Shown: positions 12,001 to 24,650, numbered from the stretch's first letter. The stretch is 64,000 bases of DNA from Alnus glutinosa (GCF_958979055.1 NC_084891.1:1988501-2052500), one strand, 5' to 3'. Numbers and translations: made by a program. Notes: generated from the sequence alone by a model not told the origin.

Positions 12001-14075
12001 AAATAGCACTTTACACATATCCCAAGCTTACCGGACAAAAGTTTTCTTCAAATTGATTTTGCTTACATTTAAAAGAATAAAATGAGATTTAAAAAAGAAA
12101 GAAAAGAAAAAGATGGGCGATAATAAGAGAATATCGAAAAGGCTACGCTGAATCGCTGATAGAGCAGGACTCCCGAAAGTCACTCCTCGTACGATTTGTC
12201 CGTCACAATGGACGTGTCGACGACGTAACTCTATTATTTTAATGAAAACACAAATGTTGCCGGAACGTTTCTGAATTATTGGAAACAGACCAACAGTATT
12301 TGCACACGTAGCAATACTGCGTGGTCAGTTTGTACGTGGCGTCTTATTAATATGAAGGAAAAAACTATTCTGTGTGACCCACCGTGAAATCTATTCTTGC
12401 TGTTGTTTTTTCCGGACACCAATGTTGGACTTTTACACCCCTTTCAAACAGAGTGGCCCAGCAGGACTCAAGAGGTTGGATTGGATGTCCCCACTTGCAT
12501 GGATGCATTGGGATTAAGCCACGTGTCAGTCATGGATGGATTAGGTAATCATCAGCATTTTTTTTTTAAAAAAAAAATATTTATTTATTTATTTTTTATT
12601 CGGATTAGGTAATCCCTTGAGGATAAAATCCTTTGTGCTAGAGTAACTTTCTGCTTTCTTTTGGTTGCCACCAACAATTCGAGATTTGTTTGTTTGTTTT
12701 AAGCATCGAAAAAACAAATGTAATTTCAGTATAGTAAAAATAGAGTTACTTTTACCACATATGAATTTGATTAGTAAATTTCATTGTTTTGAGGTAATGA
12801 CTCTTATTTATTATGGTTAAATGCATTTTTAGTACTTATAGTAACGATCATTATCAAACCGTCATCTCGATTTTAAAAAGCATAACAAACTAATCGAAAT
12901 ACTCACTAGATGCGGGAAACAACTCAGTATATTCTATGACGTGTCCAGGGACGGAGGGAGGAGGGCCTGGCAGGGGCCATGGCCCCCGCCCCCCAAAATT
13001 TCCTAAAAAAAAAAAATTTAAAGATGGGAAAAAAAATCTAAAAAATAAAAAAAATATAAGGTAAAAATAAAAATTTAGCTTACTTGATTCCTACCAAATT
13101 TTTTTTTTCGGCTATTAGTCTCTGCCCATAAGAACTTCTAGCTCCGTCTTTGGACGTATCACTATATTACATGTGATACTTGTTATATTTATGCCGCATC
13201 AAATACTAAAAAATAATAAATAATTACTTAAATAATTTTTTTTGAAAAAGAATTCGAAACTTTCGTTTTGGCATACTAGTTTCGAGCCACCCCTTGTAGC
13301 TAGCCAGAGGGTTTAGGGGCGGTTGAAACTACTTCAAGGAGTAAAAAAATAAAATAAAATGTAGAGTTGGCTTATTGGGTGGCGGAAATACCTCTAGGAC
13401 TTTAAGGTGGCTCAAGCTAATCCTTGGTAAAAATAGAAATTTTTTGTATTTTTTTATAAAGTCAAGTAAATTTTAAGAGGAGTAAAAAGTATGACCGATT
13501 AACTCACATGCCTTACCCGCAGTAGCGCAGTAATGTACCAGATCGGGTGGGAATAAGGTTTTATCGTTTGGTTGGTCAAACATGCTGTCAGAGATCTTTC
13601 TGCAACCTTAGAACTACCAACATTGTTGATCGATCTTGAAATAGTTTGGTTTCCCTATCTGATATCGACCCTGAAAGGAATTAGTGTGAAACAATAGTTA
13701 CACCCGCCTTACAAAATCACCTAAAAAAGAGTCGAAGGTGGTTTAAGCTGAAGCCACAACCCAATTTTCCTGAGGATTTTCCATCAGTTTTAAGAAGTCC
13801 ATTTCAGGAAAGAGAACTCAGATAAGAGATTTATTTTATTTTCAATCTTTTATAGTTATTTCTGAGATACCCAAGTCAGCAAATACTGTTTTGTGAACTG
13901 GGTGGTGGTTGTTTTACAAGAAATCTAGTGCAGAAAACACAACTGACTTCAGGAATTCTAACTTTTCCTGAGGAAATTCATTCACTTTTGCATTTCCAGA
14001 TCAGAAGACATTGATTCGTAGACTGGGTTGTTGTTGTTGTTGTTTTCTGTAAGTCTGTATCAGAGGAAGTGAGTG
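9063..14075. other. Intergenic region between UBP22 and transporter gene
   Basis: The first few hundred bases are the UBP22 3' untranslated region. Beyond that I see no gene. An open frame at 10870-11196 (+) and one at 10676-10921 (-) have no recognisable domain. The area at 9780-11700 has higher GC than its surroundings and phrases like gagtcaccacc that recall old LTR retrotransposon sequence, but no LTR pair, primer site or polymerase motif was found. The only well-defined element is the hAT MITE at 12946-13152. The last 150 bp should be the leader of the transporter gene. Confidence 0.6.
12946..13152. mobile_element. hAT-type MITE, 207 bp
   Basis: It begins CAGGGACGGAG and the reverse complement of its end reads CAAAGACGGAG, the terminal pattern of Tip100-like hAT elements. 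An 8-bp target duplication with one mismatch flanks it (12938-12945 gacgtgtc; 13153-13160 gacgtatc). The left part contains ggccatggccccc followed by a C-rich run; the rest is AT-rich and non-coding. Confidence 0.82.
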
Positions 14076-17000
14076 ATGGTGGAGGAAAAGAATCTTGAAG
14101 AAGCCTCTGGTGATTTTGAGGAGGAAAATGAGTCCAAGAAGGGTTTTTGTGGTTGTTTCTGCCTTCCAATCATTTGGTTTAAAATGCTTGCCACTGAAAT
14201 GCACTGGAGTTTTGTATTTGGTGTGGTGGTTGTCTATGGAATAAGTCAGGGATTGGGTGGTGCTCTTTCTCGTGTGGGCACGGAGTATTACATGAAGGAT
14301 GTTCAGAAGGTGCAGCCTTCTGAAGCACAGATTTATGCAGGAATTACTTCCATCCCTTGGATTGTCAAGCCGCTTTGGGGCCTTCTTACAGATGTTCTCC
14401 CTATTTTTGGGTATCGCAGACGGCCTTATTTCGTTTTTGCTGGTATATGACACATCATATAACTTTCTGTTACTTCAAGTTATACGTGAGTTTTATGCAA
14501 TTTAGCACAATGGGATCTCATTTATATGTTCATACTCTGCCTTAGATGTGTCAAATCTAGATTCTTTTGTGTGTGTGTGTGTGTTCAAATAGACATTAAT
14601 TTCCACTCTATAATTGCTTTTTTGAATGAATAAGAGTTTCTTTCCATAATTATCTCACTGAATTTGTGGAAGCATTAAGTTGTACAGAATCTGCATTTTG
14701 AGCATGTTAGTTGTAGTGATATTGATTCTTTTGGCCTGGATAGTGATTCACATTTGATTAGATGGAATTTTCTTTAGGATTAGTCTTTCAAGTATTGTCA
14801 TTTTCTTGCTTGTGGATGGTCTTGTTGCTTTTTGGTTCATTGTTTAGGTTCCTTAATCATATTTTACATGGAAGCATTATTGGATTTTATGTGAAACAGA
14901 CTCTTAAAGTTGATAATGAAGCAAGATTTGTTCTTTATGAAAGATTAGATGCCTTATATTTAGTTGTTCTAGGGTCTGTTGTGTGAGTGCTCCACGAACA
15001 TGGGCTTTAATTGTAAATGAGAAATGATGATAGATGATGGATAGGAAATCATTTTGGGTTGGGGTATGGGGGAGTTTTGTTAATCTGGAACGAAGGAAAA
15101 GTAAGGAGAATGTTCTGTCAAACCTTTTGTTTTCTTTTTCTTTTTTGTTTGGGGGGGGTGGTTGGATAGGTTAAATAAATAGTTTAAAGAACTACAGAGA
15201 ATAGTCTTGCACTAATAGTACATGAAGATAATGTATGTTATACACCTATCACATTTGTAGAATAGCAAGGACCAGCATGCATATATAATCCCAAAGACCC
15301 CTTAAATACATTTTAGATGTAACTTATGATGAAGTGCAGACAGGTTATTGCCACAATTATAAGTTGGCATTACTTGATAAGATATTAAGATGTTCAAGAA
15401 AATTATTTTCCTTCAAAATAATGTCGAGCTTGAATGTATCACATTCTTTTCTTTTCTGATAAATAGTTTAGAATATAGATTAACCAAGTAGGATTTTGAG
15501 TAATATAATTAAATTTGAGTATTATTCTATGTCTTTGTAAGTATCCTTGAAGAGGTGATCTTTTACTCTGCCTTTTTCGGGATACATGCGTATGCCTGCC
15601 TTATAAATCTATGATTCTTGCTGAAATTTTGAGTCCTTGCATTCATCTCAAGAGCTAATAATCATGACTCTATTCCAAGAAACTCCTATTTTATATTTTT
15701 ATGTATCACAAATTTGGTGCTTGTGTTGGATGTGGAATTGTATTTGTTGGATTTGAAATACCCTTATTATGTAGCATTCAGTAGCATTTTAAGACATAGT
15801 TGGGAAATTGACATGGATCGTATCTTTAGAAAAATAAAGGTTAAAGATGTAGGTTATAAAAAATGCTTTCTTTAGGCAATTTCAAATTCATACAATATTA
15901 ATCATATCTATATCATGTTACCAATATCTAACGTACTATAGGTGTGCATTGTCACCAATTTTACCTAGTATGTCCAAATTGGAGGGCACCACAGCTGCTG
16001 GAAATTTTTTATCTTAGTTTATAGAAAGTAAAGAGGCCCTAAGGTGAGAAGAGAGAACACTTAAGGTTGGTAATATTTGATTGTAACCACGGTCTCTGTT
16101 GTCATTACTGGCTGATCATGTGGTACAGGAAAAAGCAAATGAGGCATAACTGCCTTATTTTGTGATTAGAACCATAAGCTATAGCATAAGGTTTGTCCTA
16201 TATTGACAAGAAAAATAAATGGAGGTTTCAATTTATTGGACAAAGTTGACCTTGTTTTTTCCCCTAATGGATGTCAAAGTGGCATGGTATTTACTATCAA
16301 CAAGGAACTTTTTTCAGAGGGTCTAAGCAACCTTTTTGAACCCATACAACAAAAAAGATACAGAGCACCCAATTTTGTGGCAATAAATTTTTGTTAGAGA
16401 TGTACGACGTCAATCTCTTATGCATGGATCCTTACCTGCCTTTTAGGTGGTCCAATCAGACTAAACAACAGTTGTGAAATTGTATGCTTGTCCCTCTGGT
16501 GGAAATTACAGTGACTGCAGCATCTTTGTTGAGGAATTCTCATACAATCAACAATGTGGTTATTTCTTATTATTAAAGTAAAGGAGAACTTAAAAAAAAA
16601 GGGGCAGAGTAGAAAATTAAATCTTGAAATCTGTAGTTTAATTAATTATAGTCGTATAAATTGGGAGATGGTCACATAATCAGGTGTAACGGATCCTCAG
16701 ACCTGGTTTCTTCATAAGATATTAATCTACAATTTCGTCCTTTATTTAGTAATCTTGCACACAGTATTGACACAATTGTCTTATTAGATAGTTCCTTTCA
16801 TGTTAATTCAGGTTTTCTGGGTGTGATCTCCATGCTCTTGTTATCATTGCACGAAAAGCTACATCTTGTATTGGCCCTATTGTCATTGACAGCGGGAAGT
16901 GCTGGGGTAGCAATAGCAGATGTGACCATAGATGCCTGTGTCGCACAGAATAGCATTTCCCATCCTTCTCTTGCGGCTGACATGCAAAGCTTGTGTGCCT

Positions 17001-18389
17001 TGAGTTCCTCCATTGGAGCACTAGTAGGATTCTTCCTAAGCGGTATCTTTGTTCACCTCATAGGCCCTGAGGTTAGCTTCATATCTTCAAATTCAAAAAC
17101 TATCTTTGATTTTCATATCCTCAATTTGAAAGTAAGTTTATCTTAATTTTTCAGAAAAGTTTTTTTGCTTTTCCCTGGTAGGGAGTTTTTGGCTTGTTGA
17201 CAATCCCGGCTGGACTTGTATTTTTAGTTGGAATTATGCTTGATGAGCCTCATATGCCCAACTTTGCTTACAGACAGGTACTCTTTCGCTCCTGTTTAAT
17301 CTTAGTTCTTTTAAGCTCATGGTCTAATATATGCTGGACTCAGGTAAACCAGAAGTTTCTTGATGCTGGCAAGGCTACGTGGACAACACTGAAATGTCCA
17401 GATGTTTGGAAGCCCTGTTTATATATGTACCTATCCATTGCATTGAGCTTGGATATCCGTGAGGGAATGTTCTATTGGTACACGGACTCAAAGGGGGGTC
17501 CCTTGTTATCTCAGGTATGGCAAAATTCACTCTCAGCTATGGCAAGCATTCAGAATATAGTCCAGTATACTTGCAAATGAATTTGAGCACACACACTAAC
17601 ACACATATAGATCAGATATTGTATCATACTATCATCTCTGGATTTCACAAGAGACCTGATTGATTATATGTTTGAATTGTTTATTTTTGTGGAGTATTTT
17701 ATAGTTAGTGCACTATGTGAAAATCTTGCTTATAATGTGTAGCTTGTGTGCAGCGCTTGTAAAAAGTTTAGTTCTTATGATTTATGCAGGAAAAAGTTGG
17801 TTATATATTCTCAATTGGTTCAGCTGGCTCCCTCTTGGGGGCAATCCTTTACCAGAATGTTCTGAAGGATCACCCCTTCCGAGACTTGTGCTTTTGGACT
17901 CAGTTGCTTTTTGGTTTATCAGGAATGCTGGACTTGATCCTGGTGTTGCGATTGAATTTGAAATTTGGCATATCAGATTATTTTTTCCTTGTGATTGATG
18001 AATGTGTGTATCAAATGATTGGAAGGCTCAAATGGATGCCTCTTCTTGTGCTCAGTTCAAAGCTTTGCCCTTCGGGTATAGAAGGCACTTTCTTTGCTCT
18101 GCTCATGTCAATTGACAATGTTGGACTTCTCTCAGCATCATGGGGAGGAGGCTTCCTCCTCCATATATTGAAGGTTACCCGGACCAACTTTGATAGTCTG
18201 TGGCTGGTCATATTGATTCGGAACTTATTGAGAATCAGTCCACTTTGTCTGCTATATTTGATACCTAGAGGTGATCCTAACTCTTCCATTATTCCAACTG
18301 AAATCTTGGATACAAAAGAGAGGACTGAAACTGAAGGAACTGAGAATATTGAATTGGTTTCGCTCATAAATGACGTCGATGTTAAATAG
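14076..18389 (+). CDS. Folate-biopterin transporter family protein (BT1, MFS)
   Basis: Complete gene with exons 14076-14442, 16812-17071, 17182-17277, 17344-17514 and 17790-18389, encoding 497 aa; all junctions are GT-AG and in frame, and intron 1 is 2.4 kb. The product is a multi-spanning membrane protein of the BT1 family. The N-terminal 40 residues are acidic and cytosolic in character, then hydrophobic segments begin. Recognisable stretches are [19 protein letters not shown], the loop [14 protein letters not shown], the basic loop GYRRRPYF, and later [14 protein letters not shown] and [15 protein letters not shown]. Length and motifs fit the plant FBT family, of which one member moves folates into plastids; substrates of the others are mostly untested. 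There is no obvious long plastid transit peptide. By synteny it could correspond to Arabidopsis FBT6 (At5g10820) or FBT2/3 (At5g25050/At5g25040), so no number is assigned. Confidence 0.9.
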
Positions 18390-20166
18390 CAGATTACAAA
18401 AGTCATTCACATCGAATTCTTCTTAGATTTTCTATTGCAACCACATGAAGATAAAACCGAAGGTGCTTAGTTTGAGGCTGGAGAGGTGAAAATCATTGGA
18501 ATTATGTGGGTAGGTCTTTCTTATGATTGTAAAATTTACCTTCTTATGGGTCTTACCTATCGGCTTTTGCTGCAAAGTTTTCAAATTGATGTTCATAGAA
18601 GACTGATTGAATGAAAGAACAAATTTTTTTGATATTATTATTGCTTTCCAGATGATGCATGATTTTAGTTGCATATTAAAGAAACAAGCTTTTCAATATT
18701 TATTTTCAACCTTTTTATGTATTTTGTGGCATGTGAGAATGTCTGATACTGATCTGAAAATATGTCAAATTGTTCCAAGTTGAGTAATTTTAGCAACTGT
18801 TTACCGTTTCCTCTCTTGGTATGATAACCTTCTAGATTAATTGGATGCATTTTCTTTATGGTGAGACATCAATTAATCTAGAAACTTATCAACCAATGAA
18901 TCTAGGAAGTTAACAGTTTATACATTCAAGAGTTTGACCAAGAAAAAAAAGTTGTGCTAGGGTTTTGCTTTGTGTTTGTGGCAGCACTGCTTTACCGCCC
19001 ATGATCTTTGAGACTTGAGGTAATGGATGGTCGAAAGGAATCACTTGCTCCTTTGTTTCGAAGGAGTGGATGAAGCACAGGATCATGCATGTCCAGTGGA
19101 AGCTCCGGCAACACTGCTTCAAGCTGAAGGACTTTAATTACCTGCCCTGCCTTTGGCCTTTCCCTGTAGTTTGGGTTAGTGCACCACAACCCTACAATCA
19201 ACAAGCATCTCATCTCTTCCTTGGAAAAGCTCGTGCAGAGTCTCTCATCAGCTGCTTGGAGAATATCCCCTGCAAGGTAGAGCTCCCAAACCCATGTCAC
19301 TAGTGACACATGATATTCCCCATCATGGAAAGTCATCCTCCCACATGCAATCTCCAAAGCCACCACTCCAAAACTGAACATGTCTGATTCTTTACTGGCC
19401 CTCCCTTCATTTGCATATTCTGGGGCCAAGTAGCCGTAAGTCCCTACCACACCGGTTGTATGAGTCCTCGACTGGGGGTCGACCAGCTCAGCAACCCCAA
19501 AATCACCAAGCTTGGTGCTGAAATCTGTGTCCAGCAGTACATTAGCTGACTTGATGTCTCTGTGAAGGACACAATACTTCTCTGCCTCTTCATGGAGATA
19601 ATGAAGGGCTGAGGCCAAGCCTAGAGCTATCTTGTATCTCGCATTCCATGGGAGGATTTCTCCATGGCCAAAGAGATGATTGTCCAGACTGCAATTAGGC
19701 ATGTACTCATAAACAAGCAAGAATTCGCGTTGCTCATGACACCAACCAATGAACTGAACCAGGTTTCGATGTATTAAACGGCTTATTATCTTCACCTCAT
19801 TGATGAATAAAGACTCGGAGTGTTTGGATTCAGTGAATATTCTCTTCACGGCAACCGGGCGGCCTAGGCCACTCAAGCTTCCTTTGTAGACTTGGCCAGA
19901 CCCTCCCTGACCTAGCCTCATATCATTTGCAAAACCATTGGTGCCTGCAACTAGTTCTATGTAAGAAAATTTTCTAGGCAACGCTCCTCTCTCAAGATTT
20001 GTACTTATGGAGGAGTCAGAATCCACGTCATTTCCATGTCTCTGATTCTTGTTTCTCCTCCTTAGAACAAACCAAGAGATGATGCCCCCCAGAATAATCA
20101 AGCTCAAGGTACACCCCACAACAAACACAACAAAATATATCCTGAACCTCCTTATTCTATTGCAGC
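18381..20166. repeat. Duplicated block A, copy 1
   Basis: It is collinear with 25973-27758 at a constant offset of 7592. The block begins at gttaaatagcag, which contains the stop codon of the transporter gene, and ends at ctattgcagc inside the receptor-kinase gene, just outside the membrane segment. In the first 600 bases I count about seven differences by eye, so this is a recent or recently homogenised duplication. Confidence 0.95.
18390..18991. other. Convergent 3' spacer between transporter and receptor kinase
   Basis: These 600 bp hold the 3' ends of two genes transcribed towards each other. No coding content is seen. The whole spacer is also present at 25982-26583, next to the truncated kinase copy, with only a handful of base differences. 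Confidence 0.8.
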
Positions 20167-20965
20167 TTACCTCCAAGGAGTCCGGATTCGAGTGAAAATC
20201 CCATGAACGAATAACATGCTGCTCAAGCTTTGAGCTTGTAGCACCTGAGAAACCAGTGGTCACCCGCTTGGGAAGAACTTCTTTTAGATCTATACGGCAA
20301 GAAAGAGAGGAGTTGCCTTTAAAAACTGGATTTTTCTCAGATGTCCAGAACACACTGAGGTTCTTGGTTGTAGCATTGTAAGTTATCCAAACGTTAGCTG
20401 TCTTCCCGGCATGCCAGTTAGCGTCCCAATCTGCAGAGACGACTGGACGGACTGAGTTCTTTATTATCCCAACGTGCTGCACCAATGGACCCCCCTTTGG
20501 ACTTGGGGAAGTGTCAAACACAACTGCAACAATATGGTTCTTGGACATGTCAAACTCAGTGGTTGCATTGAATAGTCCTAACCCTTTACCTGCCGAGTTG
20601 GGTGGAATTGGATAGCCAAAAGGAGCCAGGAAAAAGGCCAGCCCAGCCCCATCACTAGCATTAACATTGTCAATGGTGAAAGAGAAATGAGCGGTGAAAT
20701 CTGCTTGGTGAGTAATCCCAGTTAAGCAGTCCTCCCATATATGCACACCCGCCGCATACGTTGCCCGCCCCACGCCATACGAGCCTCCTTTGTTGAGTAT
20801 CACTGTTCCGTTGGCAGCCGCGCCGGCATCGCCTTCGTATGCGATGGTTGAGCCATCATGATCAAAATGAGTTATGTTGAAGGAAAGTGGATGGCCAAAT
20901 GGGATGAAAAAGTGGGAGAAAATGAAGACAGTGCAAAAAATATTCCAACAATGAAGATTGCCCAT
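18992..20965 (-). CDS. L-type lectin-domain receptor kinase (LecRK)
   Basis: Intronless 657-aa gene. Residues 1 to about 27 form a signal peptide (CTVFIFSHFFIPFGHPL core), followed by a legume-lectin domain to about 255, a membrane helix at about 275-302, a stop-transfer LRRRNKN, and a Ser/Thr kinase from about 345 to 620. Kinase residues look active: GQGGSGQVYKG loop, VAVKRI lysine, HRDIKSANVLLD catalytic loop, DFG, GTYGYLAPEY. The lectin start SFNITHFD resembles clade IX LecRKs, which sense signals at the plasma membrane. Oddity: the usual VAVEFDT metal-site stretch reads VAVVFDT, and the following D/N ligand region is replaced by SPSPKGGP, so metal-dependent sugar binding is doubtful. It converges on the transporter gene. 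Confidence 0.93.
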   Translation of the reverse strand: MGNLHCWNIFCTVFIFSHFFIPFGHPLSFNITHFDHDGSTIAYEGDAGAAANGTVILNKGGSYGVGRATYAAGVHIWEDCLTGITHQADFTAHFSFTIDNVNASDGAGLAFFLAPFGYPIPPNSAGKGLGLFNATTEFDMSKNHIVAVVFDTSPSPKGGPLVQHVGIIKNSVRPVVSADWDANWHAGKTANVWITYNATTKNLSVFWTSEKNPVFKGNSSLSCRIDLKEVLPKRVTTGFSGATSSKLEQHVIRSWDFHSNPDSLEVSCNRIRRFRIYFVVFVVGCTLSLIILGGIISWFVLRRRNKNQRHGNDVDSDSSISTNLERGALPRKFSYIELVAGTNGFANDMRLGQGGSGQVYKGSLSGLGRPVAVKRIFTESKHSESLFINEVKIISRLIHRNLVQFIGWCHEQREFLLVYEYMPNCSLDNHLFGHGEILPWNARYKIALGLASALHYLHEEAEKYCVLHRDIKSANVLLDTDFSTKLGDFGVAELVDPQSRTHTTGVVGTYGYLAPEYANEGRASKESDMFSFGVVALEIACGRMTFHDGEYHVSLVTWVWELYLAGDILQAADERLCTSFSKEEMRCLLIVGLWCTNPNYRERPKAGQVIKVLQLEAVLPELPLDMHDPVLHPLLRNKGASDSFRPSITSSLKDHGR

Positions 20966-22390
20966 TGGTGTTTGCTTATTTTAGGTATTTGGATGCTACT
21001 TAGAATCGTAAAGACCAAGGATCTGATCATTAATATATGGGCAGCCAAGCTGGGATTATGAGTAGAAATGACGAGGAAGAGGATTGAGCCGAAATGCTAG
21101 TGTCTTCGAAATTGCCTGATCCCTTTCATATATGCACTTTTACACTCTCCTAAAACATGCATCACGCTATCTTGACTTTTATGTTCTTTGGATTGAATGC
21201 GTGGGCGTTGCGCGGCGTTTCGTGGACACGAATTACGTGCGGCTGGAGTCGATACGTACAGAAATATTAGTGACTATATATATATCCATCGTAGGGCCAT
21301 TAAAAAGTGGTAGAAAAGTAGCATTCAACTCAGCAATTATGAACCCCTGGGAAGCGACTCATGACCCATATTGCACAACTATCCCACAATCAAGATACAT
21401 GGGATGTGATCCATGCATGTAGATCCCACATGTGAGTCCCACTCAATGTATCTTGGGGTTGTGGGATAGTTGTGTAAGGGTTGTAATTTTATTATTTCTC
21501 TTATGGACTTTGGCTTGGGTTCAGTTTCAATTAGAACGGAATCCGCTAGGATCGAGACACGTGTTTGAGAGCAAAACGGAAACGAAATCACGAAAATTTT
21601 ACACCACATTCAATGAGTGATTCTAGTACCGGTCGGCACTTGTCTTACTAAGCTCACTTGCCAACTAAGGAAGGACAGGTGTCAGTCGACCTTTGTAAAA
21701 GGTAAAAGTAGGTGATTCTTGCACACTTTCTTGCTTACATTTTGTTTATACACTTTTTCAAATTCATTTTTATTAACTCAAGCATCGGAAGTGGTTATGC
21801 TGTCACCACCGGTATGCCACTCTGACCCTTAGCCTTTTTGTAGGTCTCCAACATCAGACTTTGCGGTTACTGTATTAACACACACAAACACACCTATATT
21901 TTACAACGATACTTTTCTACACATTCTCTTTGATCTTGTGAAAAGGCTAACTGTTTTGATAGGAGGGTTGTGCTCCGATCTTCGCCTTAAGTTGACATAA
22001 ATATTAAATATTTATTTTTCTGATGCGTGGGATTTGTCACGAGCAATTATGAAATATTTTTGTCGAATTTTTGTTTGGTTTGGATTTATTGTTGGGGAGT
22101 CCACCCTTTTTTCATTTATAAGATCGTTCAATTCTTTTTCCTTTTGGATTAGAATTGAGAATAATCATTCTCTGTAACCCTTTTTTTATTCAATTAGAAT
22201 AAAAAAAAATAAAAAAATTATTGAGATACTATTATCGAAATTTTTTGCTCATATGATTAACATAACAAATATAATTGAGAGGTGATTTGGCGAAAATACA
22301 TATCATATTATAATCACCTCTTTGTCTTGAGAAGTGGAATCATTTATGATAATTATCAATACTCAAAATGATGTCAATATTTCTGATATT
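20966..22390. other. Upstream region of the intact LecRK
   Basis: This is the presumed promoter of the minus-strand kinase. TATA-like alternations occur near 21275-21285, but no element can be assigned with confidence. It contains the fold-back repeat at 21372-21476. The region from 20167 to about 22390 (lectin domain plus promoter) has no counterpart beside the truncated kinase copy. Confidence 0.5.
21372..21476. repeat. Fold-back (inverted) repeat in LecRK upstream region
   Basis: The left arm carries acaactatcccacaa and aagatacat; the right arm carries the complements atgtatctt and ttgtgggatagttgt. The centre holds the palindrome catgcatg. The layout suggests a small MITE or a remnant of one; no clear target duplication was found. 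Confidence 0.6.
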
Positions 22391-24650
22391 TGTGGTTGAT
22401 CTCTTGCAACGGCGGGGTAATCTCATAGAGAGGTGCATGTGTTTGGACAATTCAAGTCTCACCTAATTTTCAAACTGCTCAAAAAGTACTTAATCCAAAC
22501 ATAATAAAATTCATGAGTGTTTTCTAAACTCCATTGCACCCGATTCCATCACCGTTAATGGGTATTAATTAACTTTTAAGCAACATTAATTATGTCGCCC
22601 ACTTAATTTGTATTATCCCCACCATGACACAGTCAAATCCTATGATGGTAATCAAACTAAACACCACGTGAGGCTGCTTGCTGGCGGTCCATCGATATTT
22701 TCTCGCCCAAATCAATTTGGCAAATTCGCGGTAAAGGGAAAGGGCGACCGAAGTGAAGGCCGGCCTACATCAGTAATTTTAGACATCATATTCATATATT
22801 TTTTTGTTGCTTTAAAATTGATGTGGCTTTTAAAATTATTATTTGATCAAAATCCAATATTGATATATCATAAATCAAATTGTGATTTTAAACGTCCTAT
22901 CATTTTTAGAGGGATACAAAAAGACGTGTATAACATCTGGAATTACTCGCCTTACGTTGCACCAACTTATTCTCTCTCTCTTTTTGAACAATCAAGATAA
23001 CAATAATATAAATAAAAACCCTATAAATATCTCAATACAGTCGTACCATTGAAAGAAACAATATAAAATTAAAACGAGAAATCTTGGATCTCACTCAATG
23101 TGAGTGGTTGTGTAAATGTTGTGTACAACAATATTGTGCAAAAGATCATTTTTTTTTTTTAACTACAAGCAAAAGGTAGAAGAGAGGGGGATAAAGGTTT
23201 GTGAAGCAGCATGACAGTTGGACCGCTGAGAATAGGTGTGCGACAACTCAAGACTGAAGAGAGATCATAAGCTATTGGAAAGATGAGCAGAATCTAGACG
23301 CCGGTGGAGTGGCTGGTTGGGCGGCAGCTTTGTACCATATTTTTTTCGGATGGCCAATGTCCGTGCACACTTCGGTTTAGACTCGAAAAGATCGAGTCTA
23401 TACGTGAAAAGTGTTGGTGGGCGTCCAAGACCAAGTCTAATGATAAAAAGACACGGCTAAACCTTGCTCCAAAATGGAAATATGTCGGAGATAGTATATT
23501 AGTATGGAAAGTAATTTTCCATGGGACACGCCTTTATTTGGTCTTTGTTTTTGTTGACAAGATGGAATATGTTCCACCACGGCAGCACGTGTGGTAATAT
23601 ATATGTATGATTACTTACTAGACTATTATCAATTTTGATGCAGCAATTCGCGACTCGATTTTTTTTGGTTGCCACTACTTTGTCATGATTCGACTCAAAA
23701 TATTGATTTTGCATGCCTAGATAAAGAAGTTTCCTCCCGGGATCCTTATGTGGGCGGATTAGGGAAATCCTCTGGCATTTATAAATGCAGTGACAAAGGG
23801 CCTTAACAAACATCATTGTGGAGGGTAACTCGCAAATTATTGTTTGTGTTATCCTAAATTTGGACATCCTGCTTGATTGGCACCGCGTGTTTGTATTAGA
23901 AGCGTGTCGGCTCTTCAACCATATTTCGCTCTAGTCCTTTCGAACAATTCTTCATCGCAGTACCAATTGACCTACGCACAACCTTACCAGATATAGATCG
24001 CTAGCTTCTACTGATTAAAGTGAATGCATTCCCATTAATTGTTTCTCTCTCCAGTCTCCCTTGTGGTAATAGGAACGTTCCTATGATCAGTGACATCAAC
24101 TCTTGGCTTGTCTTTTTATACAAATGGGGACTCTCCAACATTTGAAGAAAAACTATCACGTAGTTTGTAAATATATTTCTCATGGAAATTTAGTAATTTT
24201 AGCCAAAGTCCTTGAAGCTTCACGACGGAGAAACTAGCCATGTACGTAGGTTGTAATGATTTCTAATGGGGTCCTCTCCATCATTCTTTTTGGAAATTTG
24301 GCAAACAAATGTTGGCAAGCCTACCACGACCCACAAGCAATTTGTTGGAACCTCTTCAAGTGTTCATACTTTTGAATTAAGCTTGATTTGAAAATTTTCT
24401 TTTGACTCGGTCTATTAAATTAGCATGTGTCCGAAATTAGATAAAGCATGTAATTTAAGATCGTAATTAGGTGGTTTAACCATCAAGCATCAAAGAGACA
24501 TCAATCAGTAACGAATCTTGTGAGGATGAGATAATCCCCAAAAAACTTGTTCTCAGTTCATATTGTAGGCTGAAACTCGCCTGTTTCAACATGCATGTAA
24601 GAATTACATGTTCTATTAAAAAACATGTAAAAATCACATGTTCAAGGAAG
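22391..24650. repeat. Duplicated block B, copy 1
   Basis: It aligns with about 27850-30610 but with much more divergence than block A, including short indels (for example an extra stretch at about 29281-29297 in copy 2). Shared landmarks are ccccaccatgacacag, gcgacaactcaagac, gtgttggtgggcgtccaaga and tttttatacaaatggggact. It contains an RNase H-like pseudogene fragment (23630-24000) and no intact gene. Confidence 0.85.
23630..24000 (+). pseudogene. RNase H-like (RVT_3) fragment, copy 1
   Basis: Broken reading frames resemble the plant RVT_3 RNase H-like domain: a stretch like NFDAAIRDS near the start and one like LTNIIVEGNSQIIV later. Stops and frame changes interrupt it. The sister copy at 29640-30003 is easier to read. 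It probably came from a LINE or an RNase H-like gene; there is no adjoining reverse transcriptase. Confidence 0.45.

Noticed and set aside
14762..14986. 74-codon hydrophobic frame in transporter intron 1
   Set aside because: Hydrophobic character comes from T-rich intron sequence; the exon chain is complete without it.
19070..19303. 77-codon plus-strand frame, repeated at 26662-26895
   Set aside because: Antisense shadow of the kinase C-terminal part, duplicated along with block A.
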